64,000 nt of DNA from Fervidibacter canadensis (GTDB lineage Bacteria > Armatimonadota > Fervidibacteria > Fervidibacterales > Fervidibacteraceae). Position 1 is the stretch's first letter; every line of letters starts with the position of its first letter. Position numbers and translations under genes: made by a program. Under the pieces are notes generated by a model. That model did no database searches. It had not been told where the DNA came from and saw only the letters and a program-made list of their open reading frames with translations. The stretch spans positions 310,001-374,000 of the forward strand of contig JBGOEJ010000001.1 in the NCBI GenBank assembly GCA_041446545.1, given 5' to 3'. Below are positions 6,747 through 15,913 of this stretch, piece by piece.

Positions 6747-9638
6747 ATGGAGACGACGAAAAAGTCGGGCTACAGCCATACGCTCAACTTGCCCAAGACC
6801 GATTTCCCGCAGAAAGCCAATTTGCCCGTGCGAGAGCCGGAAATCCAGCGTTGGTGGAAGGAGCGGCACATTTACGAGAAGATGCTCGCCCGCCGAAAGG
6901 CGCAAGGGGCGCCGTCGTTCATCTTGCACGACGGTCCGCCTTACTCCAATGGTGACATCCACATCGGGCACGCCCTCAACAAAATCCTGAAGGACATCGT
7001 CGTCAAGTCCCACGCCTTGCGGGGTTACTTCACGCCCTATGTGCCAGGATGGGACAATCACGGCTTGCCCATTGAACACCGCGTCCAAGAGGAACTGATT
7101 GCCGAAGGTCAGTGGGCGCCGGGCGAACCGATGACCGAGGAACTCAAGCGGGAACTGAGGCGGCGTTGCCGCAAGTTCGCCGAATTTTGGTCATGGCGGC
7201 AAAACGAACAGTTTCAACGGCTCGGCGTCTTCGGCGACTGGGAGCATCCTTACTTCACGATGGACTACGACTTTGAGGCGCGGCTGGTGGAAATTTTCGG
7301 CGAACTTTACGAGCGTGGTTACCTTTACCGCGGCTTCAAGACTGTCCACTGGTGCTACCACTGCATGACGGCTTTGGCGGAAGCCGAGTTGGAGTATCAC
7401 GAAAAGGAATCGCCCAGCATTTGGGTGCGGTTCAAGTTGCGGGACACGGGACACAGGACAAGGGACATGGGCGAGTTGGATGGTGAAGTTTACGCGCTTA
7501 TCTGGACGACGACGCCTTGGACAATCCCCGGCAACACGGGTATCATGGCGCACCCTGAGTTTGAGTATGTGTTGGTGGAAACGGGGGGCGCGGGACGGGG
7601 GTTTTACCTTGTAGCGAAAGGGTTGTTGCCGATGGTGGCTGAGGAGTTGGGTTGGGATGACTACCGAGTGGTGAAAGAGTTTGTCGGGGAGCAGTTGCGG
7701 GGGTTGGTGTTTTCGCACCCGCTTTACGACCGACCGTCGCCCCTTGTGACCGCTGAGTTCGTCACCCTTGAGCAAGGTTCAGGGTTGGTTCACACGGCGC
7801 CAGGGCACGGTCCCGAAGATTACGAAGTTGGCGTGCGGGAAGGTTTGCCAATTTTAAGTCCCGTTGACGAGCGGGGGCGATTTACCGCTGAAGCGAGCGA
7901 GCGGTTGCAGGGCTTGTTCGTCCACACAGAGGGAAACAAGGCAGTAATGGAATGGCTGACGGAAGTGGGAGCATTGCTCAAAGCGAGCACCATCCGCCAC
8001 AACTATCCCCATTGCTGGCGCTGCCGAAACCCTGTCATTTTTCGGGCGACGACGCAATGGTTCATGAGCATTGACCACGCGGGACATCGGAAAAAATGCC
8101 TTGAGGCAATTGGGCGGGTGAAGTGGGTGCCTGAGGAAGGCAAAAGCCGCATCACGGCGATGGTGCAAAATCGTCCTGATTGGTGCTTGAGCCGACAGCG
8201 GGCTTGGGGTGTCGCCATTCCTGTCTTCTACTGCCAAGGGTGCGGTCAACCCGTCGTGACGAAGGAAACGATCCAAAGTGTCGCTGCGTGGGTGCGGAAA
8301 GAAGGCTCGGATGCGTGGTTTGACCGAAGTGCCAAAGAGTTGCTGCCCGATGGGTTCAAATGTCCGCACTGCGGTGGCGACGAATTCACGAAGGAGACGG
8401 ATGTCTTGGATGTTTGGTTTGATAGCGGTTGCACCCATCGGGCGGTCTTGGAGAGCCGTCCCGAGTTGCGATGGCCAGCGGACATGTATTTGGAAGGCAG
8501 CGACCAACACCGAGGTTGGTTTAACTCGTCGCTGATGGTCGCCGTCGCCACGAAGGGCGATGCACCTTACCGCATCGTTTTAACGCATGGGTTCGTCGTG
8601 GACGAGCAAGGGCGGGCGATGCACAAGAGTTTGGGCAATGTCGTCGCTCCTGAGGAAGTCATCCGCCAATATGGCGCTGATGTGTTGCGGTTGTGGGTTT
8701 GCGCCTCCGATTACTCGCAAGATGTTCGGCTTGGTCCCGAAATCCTCAAACGCCTCGCCGACGCTTACTTCCGCTTCCGCAACACCCTTCGGTTTGCTTT
8801 GGGCAACTTGTTTGACTTTGAGCCCGACCGCCATGCTGTCCCGTATGAACGATTGACCGAGTTGGAACGCTTCATGCTCCATCGGCTCGCAGAACTTTCG
8901 GAAGATGTGACAAAGGCTTACGAGGAATTTGACTACCCGCGAGTTTTCCAAACGCTGCAACGCTTTTGTGCCGTTGACCTTTCGGCGTTCTACTTTGATG
9001 TGCTCAAAGACCGTCTTTACTGCGAGGCTGCTGATGACCTGCGACGGCGCGGGGCTCAGACGGTGCTTTGGGAAATCGCCAAAGCGTTGTGCGTGATGCT
9101 CTTCCCGATGCTCAGCCACACCGCTGAAGAGGCGTGGCAGCACCTACCCGATTGGCGAGACAAACCCGAAAGTGTTGCCCTGAGCGATTGGGTCAGTGTC
9201 CCGACGGCATGGTGGGATGAAGGGTTGGCGGGAAGATGGGAACGGCTCTTGCAGGTGCGGGAGGAAGTGAAAAGGGCATTGGAAGTCGCTAAAGTGCAAC
9301 GACAAGTCGTCAACCCACTGGAGGCGAAAGTCACTCTCATCGCCGAAAGCGCCCTTGCCGATTTCCTGAGAGGGTTCACGGTGCCGCTGAGCGAAGTCTT
9401 CATCGTCTCGCAAGTGGAGGTTGTGGAGAGCGCAAGGGTAACGGAGGGAGCAATCCTTGTGCCGTCCGAAGCCTTTCCCACCTTGCAAATTGCCGTGACA
9501 CTGGCGCCAGGAGAAAAATGTGCTCGCTGCTGGCAGAGGCAGGAAAGTGTCGGGCGCGATGGAACTTATCCCGATTTGTGTGCCCGTTGTGTCTCCGTCG
9601 TGCGGTCGCTTCACGGGGCATCTTCCGTCTCAGGGTGA
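6747..9638 (+). CDS. ileS: Isoleucyl-tRNA synthetase
   Basis: A 963-residue class I aminoacyl-tRNA synthetase that charges tRNA-Ile. The HIGH motif is at residues 72-75 (GDIHIGHALNK), the editing domain lies in the middle (WTTTPWTIPGNTG near 250), and the KMSKS position reads MHKSLGN near residue 625, a variant in which the first lysine is replaced. The C-terminus has a zinc-binding CARCWQRQ ... CARC pair. I chose the ATG at 6747 (METTKKSGYS) because GGAGGG lies 10 bases before it and the N-terminus then matches the family; the longer upstream frame has no family similarity. Length is close to bacterial IleRS. Confidence 0.96.
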   Translation: METTKKSGYSHTLNLPKTDFPQKANLPVREPEIQRWWKERHIYEKMLARRKAQGAPSFILHDGPPYSNGDIHIGHALNKILKDIVVKSHALRGYFTPYVPGWDNHGLPIEHRVQEELIAEGQWAPGEPMTEELKRELRRRCRKFAEFWSWRQNEQFQRLGVFGDWEHPYFTMDYDFEARLVEIFGELYERGYLYRGFKTVHWCYHCMTALAEAELEYHEKESPSIWVRFKLRDTGHRTRDMGELDGEVYALIWTTTPWTIPGNTGIMAHPEFEYVLVETGGAGRGFYLVAKGLLPMVAEELGWDDYRVVKEFVGEQLRGLVFSHPLYDRPSPLVTAEFVTLEQGSGLVHTAPGHGPEDYEVGVREGLPILSPVDERGRFTAEASERLQGLFVHTEGNKAVMEWLTEVGALLKASTIRHNYPHCWRCRNPVIFRATTQWFMSIDHAGHRKKCLEAIGRVKWVPEEGKSRITAMVQNRPDWCLSRQRAWGVAIPVFYCQGCGQPVVTKETIQSVAAWVRKEGSDAWFDRSAKELLPDGFKCPHCGGDEFTKETDVLDVWFDSGCTHRAVLESRPELRWPADMYLEGSDQHRGWFNSSLMVAVATKGDAPYRIVLTHGFVVDEQGRAMHKSLGNVVAPEEVIRQYGADVLRLWVCASDYSQDVRLGPEILKRLADAYFRFRNTLRFALGNLFDFEPDRHAVPYERLTELERFMLHRLAELSEDVTKAYEEFDYPRVFQTLQRFCAVDLSAFYFDVLKDRLYCEAADDLRRRGAQTVLWEIAKALCVMLFPMLSHTAEEAWQHLPDWRDKPESVALSDWVSVPTAWWDEGLAGRWERLLQVREEVKRALEVAKVQRQVVNPLEAKVTLIAESALADFLRGFTVPLSEVFIVSQVEVVESARVTEGAILVPSEAFPTLQIAVTLAPGEKCARCWQRQESVGRDGTYPDLCARCVSVVRSLHGASSVSG

Positions 9639-9655
9639 AGAAGGAGGTGGGCAAG

Positions 9656-10393
9656 ATGCTGACGGACGAACAGAAGCGGTTTTTTGCTGAGATGGGGTTC
9701 GTCGTCGTGCCGAGCGTCATCCCGCCGTATCGGTTGGAGGCAATGCGGCGGCGCATTGAGGAACTTTGCGAACGATGGGAGAGCGAGGAAGCCCGAAGGG
9801 TCGGCGCCCAACAAGAGGCGGAAGCAGGTAATCCCATCGCTGTCCGAACGGCGGCGACCGTTCGGAAGTTTTCAGGGTTAACCCGTTACGAGCCGCTCTT
9901 TCGGGAACAAGCGATGGACAAAACTTTGGTGGACATCGTTGCGGAATTAATCGGGACGCCTCTTTTGCTCTACGACGACCAAGCGATGCTCAAACCGCCC
10001 TTTGTCGGCTCCGCCAAGTTGCCCCACCAAGACAACGCTTATTTCCGCGTAGAACCTGCCGATGCCTGCCTGACCTGCTGGATGGCGCTGGACGATGCGG
10101 CGGAGGAAAACGGTTGCCTGCATTACATCGCTGGGTCGCACCGATGGGGGTTGCTTCCTCATCGCGCTGTCGCAGGCACACCACATTTGGTTCCTGATTT
10201 GCCCGACGATTTGGAGTGGACACCCGCTCCCGCTAACGCCGGCGATGTCGTCATCCACCACAGTTTGACCGTCCATTTTTCGCCCGACAATCGTTCGCCC
10301 TTCTGGCGTCGGTCGTTCATTTGCCACTATGTCCGTGCCGACGCAAAGATGCCTCACAAAGACCCGACCCAACTTTTGCGGGTGCGTGATTGA
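9656..10393 (+). CDS. Phytanoyl-CoA dioxygenase (PhyH) family protein
   Basis: A 245-residue non-heme iron, 2-oxoglutarate-dependent dioxygenase-like protein. The metal ligands are visible as HQD (LPHQDNAYFRV) and the distal H in VIHHSLTVHFSPDNRS, with an arginine pair (FWRRSF) suited to 2-oxoglutarate binding. A strong AAGGAGGTG precedes the ATG at 9656, 18 bases after the ileS stop, so it may be co-transcribed with ileS although the functions appear unrelated. PhyH proteins in environmental bacteria hydroxylate varied small molecules; the substrate is unknown. Confidence 0.88.
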   Translation: MLTDEQKRFFAEMGFVVVPSVIPPYRLEAMRRRIEELCERWESEEARRVGAQQEAEAGNPIAVRTAATVRKFSGLTRYEPLFREQAMDKTLVDIVAELIGTPLLLYDDQAMLKPPFVGSAKLPHQDNAYFRVEPADACLTCWMALDDAAEENGCLHYIAGSHRWGLLPHRAVAGTPHLVPDLPDDLEWTPAPANAGDVVIHHSLTVHFSPDNRSPFWRRSFICHYVRADAKMPHKDPTQLLRVRD

Positions 10394-10405
10394 GGGCGAA
10401 CGCCA

Positions 10406-11275
10406 TTAGGTTTTGCGTCGGATTTGCAAGGCACGGCGGTAAGCCTGAGAGCGAGCGATGCCAAAGCGATGGGCAATTTCTTTCGCCGCTTCCTTGACCG
10501 ACCATCCTTGTCCTAACAATTGCTGCAAGGTTTCGTCTATGGTGGCATCGTCCACCGGCGGCGTTGTCACCATCGCACCTTCCACGACGAGGGTGAATTC
10601 GCCAAGGGGTTTTTCGGTGCGAAAGCGCTGGCACAATTCGGAGAGGGTTGATAGGCGAACTTCTTCGTGCATTTTTGTCAATTCGCGACAAAGCGTCACC
10701 GTTCGGTCGCCCAAAACGGCAAGCAAATCCTCCAGCGTTTCTGTGAGCCGATGGGGCGCTTCGTAAAGGACGAGGGTGAAGGGCAACGCCTTGACAAGTT
10801 CCAACATCGCCCGACGCTCCGAGGGATGACGGGGCAAAAAACCCAGAAACAAAAATCGCTGAGCGCTCAAACCCGAAACGGAAAGGGCAGCGGTGACGGC
10901 GGACGGACCAGGGATAGGCACGACGCGAATGCCCGCTTTCAATGCTTCCCGCACTAAGGGCACGCCAGGGTCGGAGATGGCAGGTGTGCCAGCGTTGCAG
11001 ACGAGGGCGATAGATGCTCCCGCTTTCAGGTGGGCAAGTAATTGTTCGGTGCGCTGGGGCGACGAATGCTGGTGGTAACTGACCAACGGTTTTTTGATGC
11101 CGAAATGCGAAAGCAACTTGAGCGTGATACGAGTGTCCTCGGCTGCGATGAGGTCTACACTTTTGAGCGTCTCCAGCAGTCGCAGGGAGACATCCTGCAG
11201 GTTTCCGATGGGCGTAGCGCAGACGAAGAGAGTGCCCGAAGGGATCGGGCTTGACAATTTCATCACCTCCGTCAT
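10406..11275 (-). CDS. rsmI: 16S rRNA (cytidine(1402)-2'-O)-methyltransferase
   Basis: RsmI methylates the 2'-OH of C1402 in 16S rRNA using S-adenosylmethionine. The sequence shows LFVCATPIGNLQDVSLR near the start, AAEDTRITLKLL, the SAM-binding ALVCNAGTPAISDPG, and the C-terminal HTH-like SVKEAAKEIAHRFGIAR. At 289 residues it is of normal length. The start is uncertain: the ATG at 11275 has no clear ribosome site, whereas a TTG shortly downstream (MKLSS read from a later codon) has GGAGGTG 6 bases before it. It is convergent with the PhyH gene. Confidence 0.93.
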   Translation of the reverse strand: MTEVMKLSSPIPSGTLFVCATPIGNLQDVSLRLLETLKSVDLIAAEDTRITLKLLSHFGIKKPLVSYHQHSSPQRTEQLLAHLKAGASIALVCNAGTPAISDPGVPLVREALKAGIRVVPIPGPSAVTAALSVSGLSAQRFLFLGFLPRHPSERRAMLELVKALPFTLVLYEAPHRLTETLEDLLAVLGDRTVTLCRELTKMHEEVRLSTLSELCQRFRTEKPLGEFTLVVEGAMVTTPPVDDATIDETLQQLLGQGWSVKEAAKEIAHRFGIARSQAYRRALQIRRKT

Positions 11276-11368
11276 GATTTAACAGCAGCCGAAAGGCTTC
11301 TTCCCTTCAATCCGACTTCACTTTGGAACGGCATCGCAGTTATCTTGGCATTAGGAGGGTGACGGAAG

Positions 11369-11848
11369 ATGGCACGGCAACCCAAGAAGGAGTGGCTGAC
11401 GGAGCGAGAAGCGGCGGAGTTTCTGGGCGTTCGGTTAAGTTTGCTGACCGCTTGGCGCAAACGGGGCATCATGCCCGTTCGCCCTAACCCGACTGGACGA
11501 GGAGTTCTCTATGATGCCCAAGCCTTGCAACGCATCAAGGAATTGGCGGACAAGTTGGCTCAACTGGGCATCCCTTCTCCTGTCAGCGCCGTCGTTCAAG
11601 GGCGCGTTCCTGTAAAGTGGCTGACACAACTTTTGGGCATCTCCCGCCAGCGCCTTTATCAACTTGTTCCCGGCTCGCTGACTTGGGAAAAGGCGCTAAC
11701 CCTTTTGGAGCGACGGGTCAATCGCAACCCTACCCTTAAGACCCTCTACCAAGCCTTGAAGCGATGGCTGCCGAAGATAGCCCAAGGGCAAAAGGTGCAA
11801 GGGAGAAAGCAACAAAGGGCAAAAACATCCTCCCGACACAGCCGCTAA
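11369..11848 (+). CDS. Helix-turn-helix DNA-binding protein
   Basis: A 159-residue protein with two predicted DNA-binding helix-turn-helix units. The first (WLTEREAAEFLGVRLSLLTAWRKRG, residues about 9-33, shown here in part) is of the excisionase/MerR type and is followed by a wing-like PVRPNPTGRGVLYD; the second is near VPVKWLTQLLGISRQRLYQL. The C-terminus is very basic and may bind nucleic acid non-specifically. AGGAGGG lies upstream of the ATG at 11369. It stands alone between rsmI (divergent) and the glycoside-hydrolase-like gene (convergent, overlapping by four bases). Its target is unknown. Confidence 0.72.
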   Translation: MARQPKKEWLTEREAAEFLGVRLSLLTAWRKRGIMPVRPNPTGRGVLYDAQALQRIKELADKLAQLGIPSPVSAVVQGRVPVKWLTQLLGISRQRLYQLVPGSLTWEKALTLLERRVNRNPTLKTLYQALKRWLPKIAQGQKVQGRKQQRAKTSSRHSR

Positions 11849-13812
11849 TTGTTTCCCTGCAACCGCCAAATCCCGACGCCCAAAGGCGGGAGCCAGAGAA
11901 AGGCGACCCTTCCCTTTAGGCTGAGTTGACCATCACCAAGGATGGCGGCAGCGCCTCGGCTTTCCCGTCCCGTCAGCCAGTAAAGGCAAAGTGGGACACG
12001 CTGAGGGGAGTAACTGGGGTTCACTGTCGCCAAGTAAATATCGCTGCCCTTTGTCCAAAGGGCGTAATGGACGGCTCCTTCGCGCCCGACCGCCAGTTCG
12101 TAGGCATCGTCCGCCGTCACGATGTCCGCCAATTGCTTCATCTCTTCGGCAATCTGAGGCATCGCCTGCCAGAAACGCAGGCTCATCGGCTTGTAGATGA
12201 ACCAGTAAATCAACCGCCCGCCCGTGATGACAGTGAGCCACGAGTGAGCGCGGGCTTCCTCAGGTGTCGGCTCTCGCACGGCATCGTCGTAGCCATACAT
12301 TTGCTGCCAGAAAGCGACAGGCTTGCCCAAGGGGCGGCAATCGCGGTTCATCCGCCAAAGGAAATCCGCCACCCGCCCCAGCGGGTTCTCCACGCGCCCG
12401 AAGGGGTAGTGATCCAATGAACCGAAATCGCTGGCTTGCAACGAGCCGTAACCGCCCTTGCCGTCCGTCCATTGATACCAGTTGAGTTGGGCGGGGCGAT
12501 AGGGGTCGGTTTGCTTGGCGGCTTGAAAAACGCTCAGCAGTTCTGCTTCCTTGCGTCCGCCTTGCGCCCACCAACCTTCGGGCTCGTCCAGCAAATACCA
12601 AGTGATGACCGCAGGGTGATCCCGAAGGGCTTGGATGGTGCGAACGAGGGCTTCGGCAATTTCAGCAGTCGATTGGTTCGTCGGTGGGCGAAGCCAAGCG
12701 ATGACCCAAAGGCGGCGCTTTTGTGCTTCGTCCAAAAATTGCCGACTTGTCACCCAAGTTGATGGGTCGGTGGGAATCATCGGGATGACGGCATTGAAAC
12801 CGTGCGAGGCGATGTCGTCCAGCCACCAAAGTTCGGGGTCGGCGTGGATGCCTTGAGCAAACACGAGGAGCGGTTGACCGTTGACGATGAGGTGGCGACG
12901 GATTCGGTCTATTTGCACGAAAGTGCCTTGCGTCGGTGCCAACTTGGTCAACTGGTCAGTTGCCGTCGCCACCACTTCACCCCGCCCGTTGATGGCTTCC
13001 ACTGTGATGTTGTGAGTGCCCGTCGGAACGGCGTTGAGTGGGAACGCAACGAAGCGTCGCTCGCGGGGTGCGAGGATTGCTTTGTCTTGTGGCGATAAAA
13101 CCGTTTCACCGAGCCGACATCGGACGGTGACAGGTTCGTTCAAGTTGTTTTCGCACCAGAGGCGAAAGTGGGGCTCGGAAGCATAAGCGTTGCATTGCAC
13201 AAGGGCACGGAAGGGTTGAGCGGCTTGAAGCAACCAAACATCACCTGCGTAAAGGGGCGTGTAGTCGGTGGCGGTTTCGCCCGTTTCCAGTTGAGGCGCT
13301 GCAACCCAAAGCGTCCCTGCTTGGCGAAACGAAAGGCTGACGATCAGTCGTCCCGTTGCCCAGTGACCTCGCTGCGGGGTCGCCGTGAAAACAAAGCGAC
13401 GCCATTCCGTTGACACCATCACCGTCGTGCTTTGGTCGTAACCGATGCTGAGGGTGACAGGGAAATCCGAACGCTCTGCCCGAAGGAAAACGGAGAAGGT
13501 GTAGGGTTTGCCCGATGGCAGGGCGTAAGCGAAGGATTGAAGCCGAAAGGCGAAACCGTCTTTCGGGTTGAAAAGGCGCAGCGCCTTCGTGCCTGAGAGG
13601 GGCGAACTTTCCTCTACGGACAGGCAGCCTGACCAATCGCGCAGTCGCTCAGGGGCGCTGGTGCCCCACCAATCGGGCACACCTTTGTTGGTGCAAATCC
13701 AAAAGTGCGAGTTGCGCAGCAAATTGCGGGGTGCTTCCATCCCTTGCCCCCATCCTTTCCCCCAACTCAAGACACTTGTCACCAGCGACACCAATAACGG
13801 CATCCACCGCAC
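11845..13812 (-). CDS. Secreted glycoside-hydrolase-like protein with carbohydrate-binding domain
   Basis: A 655-residue protein with an N-terminal signal peptide. I chose the GTG at 13812 (reading MRWMPLLVSLVTSVLSW) because GGAGGTG lies 7 bases before it; the open frame further upstream has no sensible sequence. Residues about 28-180 look like a CBM4/9 jelly-roll (NLLRNSHFW ... YTFSVFLRAE ... TGETATDYTPLYAGD). The rest resembles a TIM-barrel hydrolase of the GH-A type: HLIVNGQPLLVFAQGIH, then ITWYLLDEPEGWW with a candidate acid E, and DFGSLDHYPFG. No exact GH family can be named. It would act on polysaccharides outside the cell. Confidence 0.7.
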   Translation of the reverse strand: MRWMPLLVSLVTSVLSWGKGWGQGMEAPRNLLRNSHFWICTNKGVPDWWGTSAPERLRDWSGCLSVEESSPLSGTKALRLFNPKDGFAFRLQSFAYALPSGKPYTFSVFLRAERSDFPVTLSIGYDQSTTVMVSTEWRRFVFTATPQRGHWATGRLIVSLSFRQAGTLWVAAPQLETGETATDYTPLYAGDVWLLQAAQPFRALVQCNAYASEPHFRLWCENNLNEPVTVRCRLGETVLSPQDKAILAPRERRFVAFPLNAVPTGTHNITVEAINGRGEVVATATDQLTKLAPTQGTFVQIDRIRRHLIVNGQPLLVFAQGIHADPELWWLDDIASHGFNAVIPMIPTDPSTWVTSRQFLDEAQKRRLWVIAWLRPPTNQSTAEIAEALVRTIQALRDHPAVITWYLLDEPEGWWAQGGRKEAELLSVFQAAKQTDPYRPAQLNWYQWTDGKGGYGSLQASDFGSLDHYPFGRVENPLGRVADFLWRMNRDCRPLGKPVAFWQQMYGYDDAVREPTPEEARAHSWLTVITGGRLIYWFIYKPMSLRFWQAMPQIAEEMKQLADIVTADDAYELAVGREGAVHYALWTKGSDIYLATVNPSYSPQRVPLCLYWLTGRESRGAAAILGDGQLSLKGRVAFLWLPPLGVGIWRLQGNN

Positions 13813-13927
13813 TTTGCGACACCTCCTGCGATGGCAAAATTGTGGCAGCATCACGGCGTGATGACGGCAGTCTAACGGTGTGGGCGGAGGTGAGCGGAAG
13901 GTGCAACGACAAGGAGTGTGACCGTTC

Positions 13928-14188
13928 GTGACTTTGCCCACGCAAGTTGCCGACGCAAAAAAACAGGGTTGTCCGACGACAATGCTGATGGCGTTTGTCA
14001 CCGAACTGCGCGACGCGGTGCGGGTAGGTGGGTTTGCTGACGGGATGCTCTTTGCCTTGGCGAGTTTGGCAACCTTGCTCGGTTGGGGCATCCTTTCGCT
14101 GACGGCATCCGTTGTCTTGACCTTTGAAGAGGAACACACTCCCTTCTGGCAACAGAGCGAGCGCCTCGTTTTGCCCGTTGTCCGCTAA
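13928..14188 (+). CDS. Small single-pass membrane protein, unknown
   Basis: An 86-residue frame starting at GTG 13928 with AAGGAG 11 bases upstream. It has one hydrophobic segment (MLFALASLATLLGWGILSL, residues about 40-58). It fills an otherwise empty 380-base gap between the glycoside-hydrolase-like gene and the convergent PHP gene, whose stop is 5 bases away. No family is recognised and a chance frame cannot be excluded. Confidence 0.42.
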   Translation: MTLPTQVADAKKQGCPTTMLMAFVTELRDAVRVGGFADGMLFALASLATLLGWGILSLTASVVLTFEEEHTPFWQQSERLVLPVVR

Positions 14189-14192
14189 ACCG

Positions 14193-15041
14193 TCACGCTG
14201 TCCAAAACGGCTGCGTCCAAGCGACACTGCCCCGACTGCCGTAAGCCTCCACACGGACATAACCTTCGTCGCCTTGCACGCGGTATTCCGCACGGGAAGC
14301 ATCCACCCAAGACAGCCAGCGACCATACGGACCGACGAAAGCGATGCGGTCGGCATTGCGGGTGACGATGCGGATGACTTCACCGTCCACTTCAATCGCC
14401 TCCAGAAAAACGCCTGAGGAGGCATAGCAACGCCCATCCCGCAAAGCCTTTAGGATGGCGTCGGGCGTGGCATCGTCCGCCAGCACCATCGTCCAACCAT
14501 TGGCGATGTCCTGTTCGTTGTGGGTGTCATCCGTCGCATAACCCCAAACTTTTCGCCCCTGTGACAGCAACCTATCCCACCGGTCGCTCGCTAAGGGACT
14601 GCCGTCGTCGCGCAAGATGTTGCCGTTGAAGACCTCTATGCCCGCATAACCTTGTAAAGCCACCAGGTCATCTTGCTGCCAATGGCAAAAAGTTTTGCCC
14701 CAATTGGGATGAGCGAGGATGGCGATGCCACCTTGAGCGTTGATGGCGTCAATGATGGCTTGACGAGGTTGGCGAGGTTCAATGGGTTCGGTGATGCCGA
14801 CGGCGACGACATGCCCGCCCCCTGCCGTCACCTCGCAACCTGACAGCAACAAGAGGCGACCAGCGGCATCTGTCAGCGAGGTGAGTTTGTCGTGGTCAGT
14901 GACGGCGAGAAAATCATAGCCTTGCTCTTCGTAACAGCGCACCAGTTCGGTCAGGGTGAATTTCCCGTCGCTGTTGTTGGTGTGGGCGTGCAAATTGCCC
15001 CGCAACCATCGCCCATCGCCATGATAGGGATGCACCAGCAA
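14193..15041 (-). CDS. PHP-domain metal-dependent phosphoesterase
   Basis: A 282-residue protein with the PHP signature: NLHAHTNNSDGKFTLTEL (residues about 16-33), VTDHDKLTS (about 47), an ILAHPNWGK histidine (about 108) and a TDDTHNE motif (about 160). PHP domains bind three metals and hydrolyse phosphoesters; related bacterial proteins act on nucleotides or small phosphorylated compounds, or have carbohydrate-related roles. The start at 15041 lies 16 bases after HicA1, so it is probably read in one minus-strand operon with the upstream HicAB modules and hydrolase. Confidence 0.85.
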   Translation of the reverse strand: MLVHPYHGDGRWLRGNLHAHTNNSDGKFTLTELVRCYEEQGYDFLAVTDHDKLTSLTDAAGRLLLLSGCEVTAGGGHVVAVGITEPIEPRQPRQAIIDAINAQGGIAILAHPNWGKTFCHWQQDDLVALQGYAGIEVFNGNILRDDGSPLASDRWDRLLSQGRKVWGYATDDTHNEQDIANGWTMVLADDATPDAILKALRDGRCYASSGVFLEAIEVDGEVIRIVTRNADRIAFVGPYGRWLSWVDASRAEYRVQGDEGYVRVEAYGSRGSVAWTQPFWTA

Positions 15042-15056
15042 AGTTCATCGCTCCTT

Positions 15057-15287
15057 TCACGGGTCGCGCCGCCATCGTTCAAATTCGTCCCGCGTCATCC
15101 CTGCTTGCCGCAGCATCTCGGCAAAAATCGGAGGCGGAATGTCCCTGCCATGTTGATGGCTGACGCGAACGCGCCTGACCGTGCCATCCGCTTCCACACG
15201 AACCCATGTCTCGTGTTTGCGGGAACGCAACAGGCTGAACCCTGCCTTCCGCAGGACTTGACGGAACTGGTCATAAGTGACGGGCAT
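15057..15287 (-). CDS. hicA: HicA-family toxin, copy 1
   Basis: A 76-residue HicA-type mRNA interferase. It shows MPVTYDQFRQVLRKAGF and the histidine of the RSRKHETW motif (H24), equivalent to the catalytic His of HicA dsRNA-binding folds. Three bases separate it from the hicB stop upstream. The sequence is identical to copy 2 (15680-15910) except for one patch covering residues about 15-44. That antitoxin precedes toxin is the less common order for HicAB but is consistent in both copies. Confidence 0.85.
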   Translation of the reverse strand: MPVTYDQFRQVLRKAGFSLLRSRKHETWVRVEADGTVRRVRVSHQHGRDIPPPIFAEMLRQAGMTRDEFERWRRDP

Positions 15288-15290
15288 CCC

Positions 15291-15626
15291 TCACAACCCC
15301 AAAATCGCCCGCACCCTCTCTGGACTGCCCAGCGAGAAAAAGAAGCGGGCATAAGGAAGGCTTGAATCGCGCACTGACGCATCCTTTTGCGCCAACTCCA
15401 CCAACACATCGGCGAAGTCCCAGATTTCATCGGCAAGTTCGTCTACGGCTTCTTTAAGCGTCTCGCCCCATCCTATCGCCTTCATCTCTGGACACCGCGC
15501 CAAGTAAATGCCCTCCTCAGGTAGCCACTCCACTTCCACCGTGAAAGTCAAAGGCGGCTGAACCGACTGAACCTGACGGACGACGACTTGCTTGAGCGTC
15601 ATCGCCGTCGCTTCCGCAACCGCCAT
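15291..15626 (-). CDS. hicB: HicB-family antitoxin, copy 1
   Basis: A 111-residue HicB-like protein with the degenerate RNase H-like core (FTVEVEWLPEEGIYLARCPE, EAVDELADEIWDF). I start it at the ATG 15626 (MAVAEATAM) because AGGTG lies 6 bases before it; a GTG three codons upstream is possible. It is identical to copy 2 over the first about 80 residues; a short patch near residues 79-92 differs (ELAQKDASVRDSS against EDHAKDPNLHDPR). It neutralises the HicA encoded just downstream. Confidence 0.82.
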   Translation of the reverse strand: MAVAEATAMTLKQVVVRQVQSVQPPLTFTVEVEWLPEEGIYLARCPEMKAIGWGETLKEAVDELADEIWDFADVLVELAQKDASVRDSSLPYARFFFSLGSPERVRAILGL

Positions 15627-15679
15627 CTCATTCACCTCGCAAAATCAAGGCTTGCAGGGGGGAGAAGTGCCAAAGATTT

Positions 15680-15910
15680 TTATGGGTCGCGCCGCCATCG
15701 TTCAAATTCGTCCCGCGTCATCCCTGCTTGCCGCAGCATCTCGGCAAAAATCGGAGGCGGAATGTCCCTGCCATGTTGATGGCTGACGCGAACGGTTCGC
15801 TCCGTCCCATCGGGCAGTTTCAACCGCCATGTCTCATGCTTGCGGGAACGCACCAACTCGTATCCCAATTTCCGCAGGACTTGACGGAACTGGTCATAAG
15901 TGACGGGCAT
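15680..15910 (-). CDS. hicA: HicA-family toxin, copy 2
   Basis: Second 76-residue HicA toxin, offset 623 bases from copy 1. The first 14 and last about 32 residues are identical to copy 1, while the middle differs (LGYELVRSRKHETWRLKLPD against AGFSLLRSRKHETWVRVEAD), keeping the RSRKHETW catalytic histidine. The same three-base gap follows its hicB. Both toxins look intact, so the pair may be two functional modules with different partner preference. Confidence 0.85.
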   Translation of the reverse strand: MPVTYDQFRQVLRKLGYELVRSRKHETWRLKLPDGTERTVRVSHQHGRDIPPPIFAEMLRQAGMTRDEFERWRRDP

Positions 15911-15913
15911 CCC

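Noticed and set aside
11845..14139. A longer glycoside-hydrolase-like frame up to 14139
   Set aside because: The upstream part has no protein-like features and reads through the small + strand gene. A GTG at 13812 has a proper ribosome site and is followed by a signal peptide.
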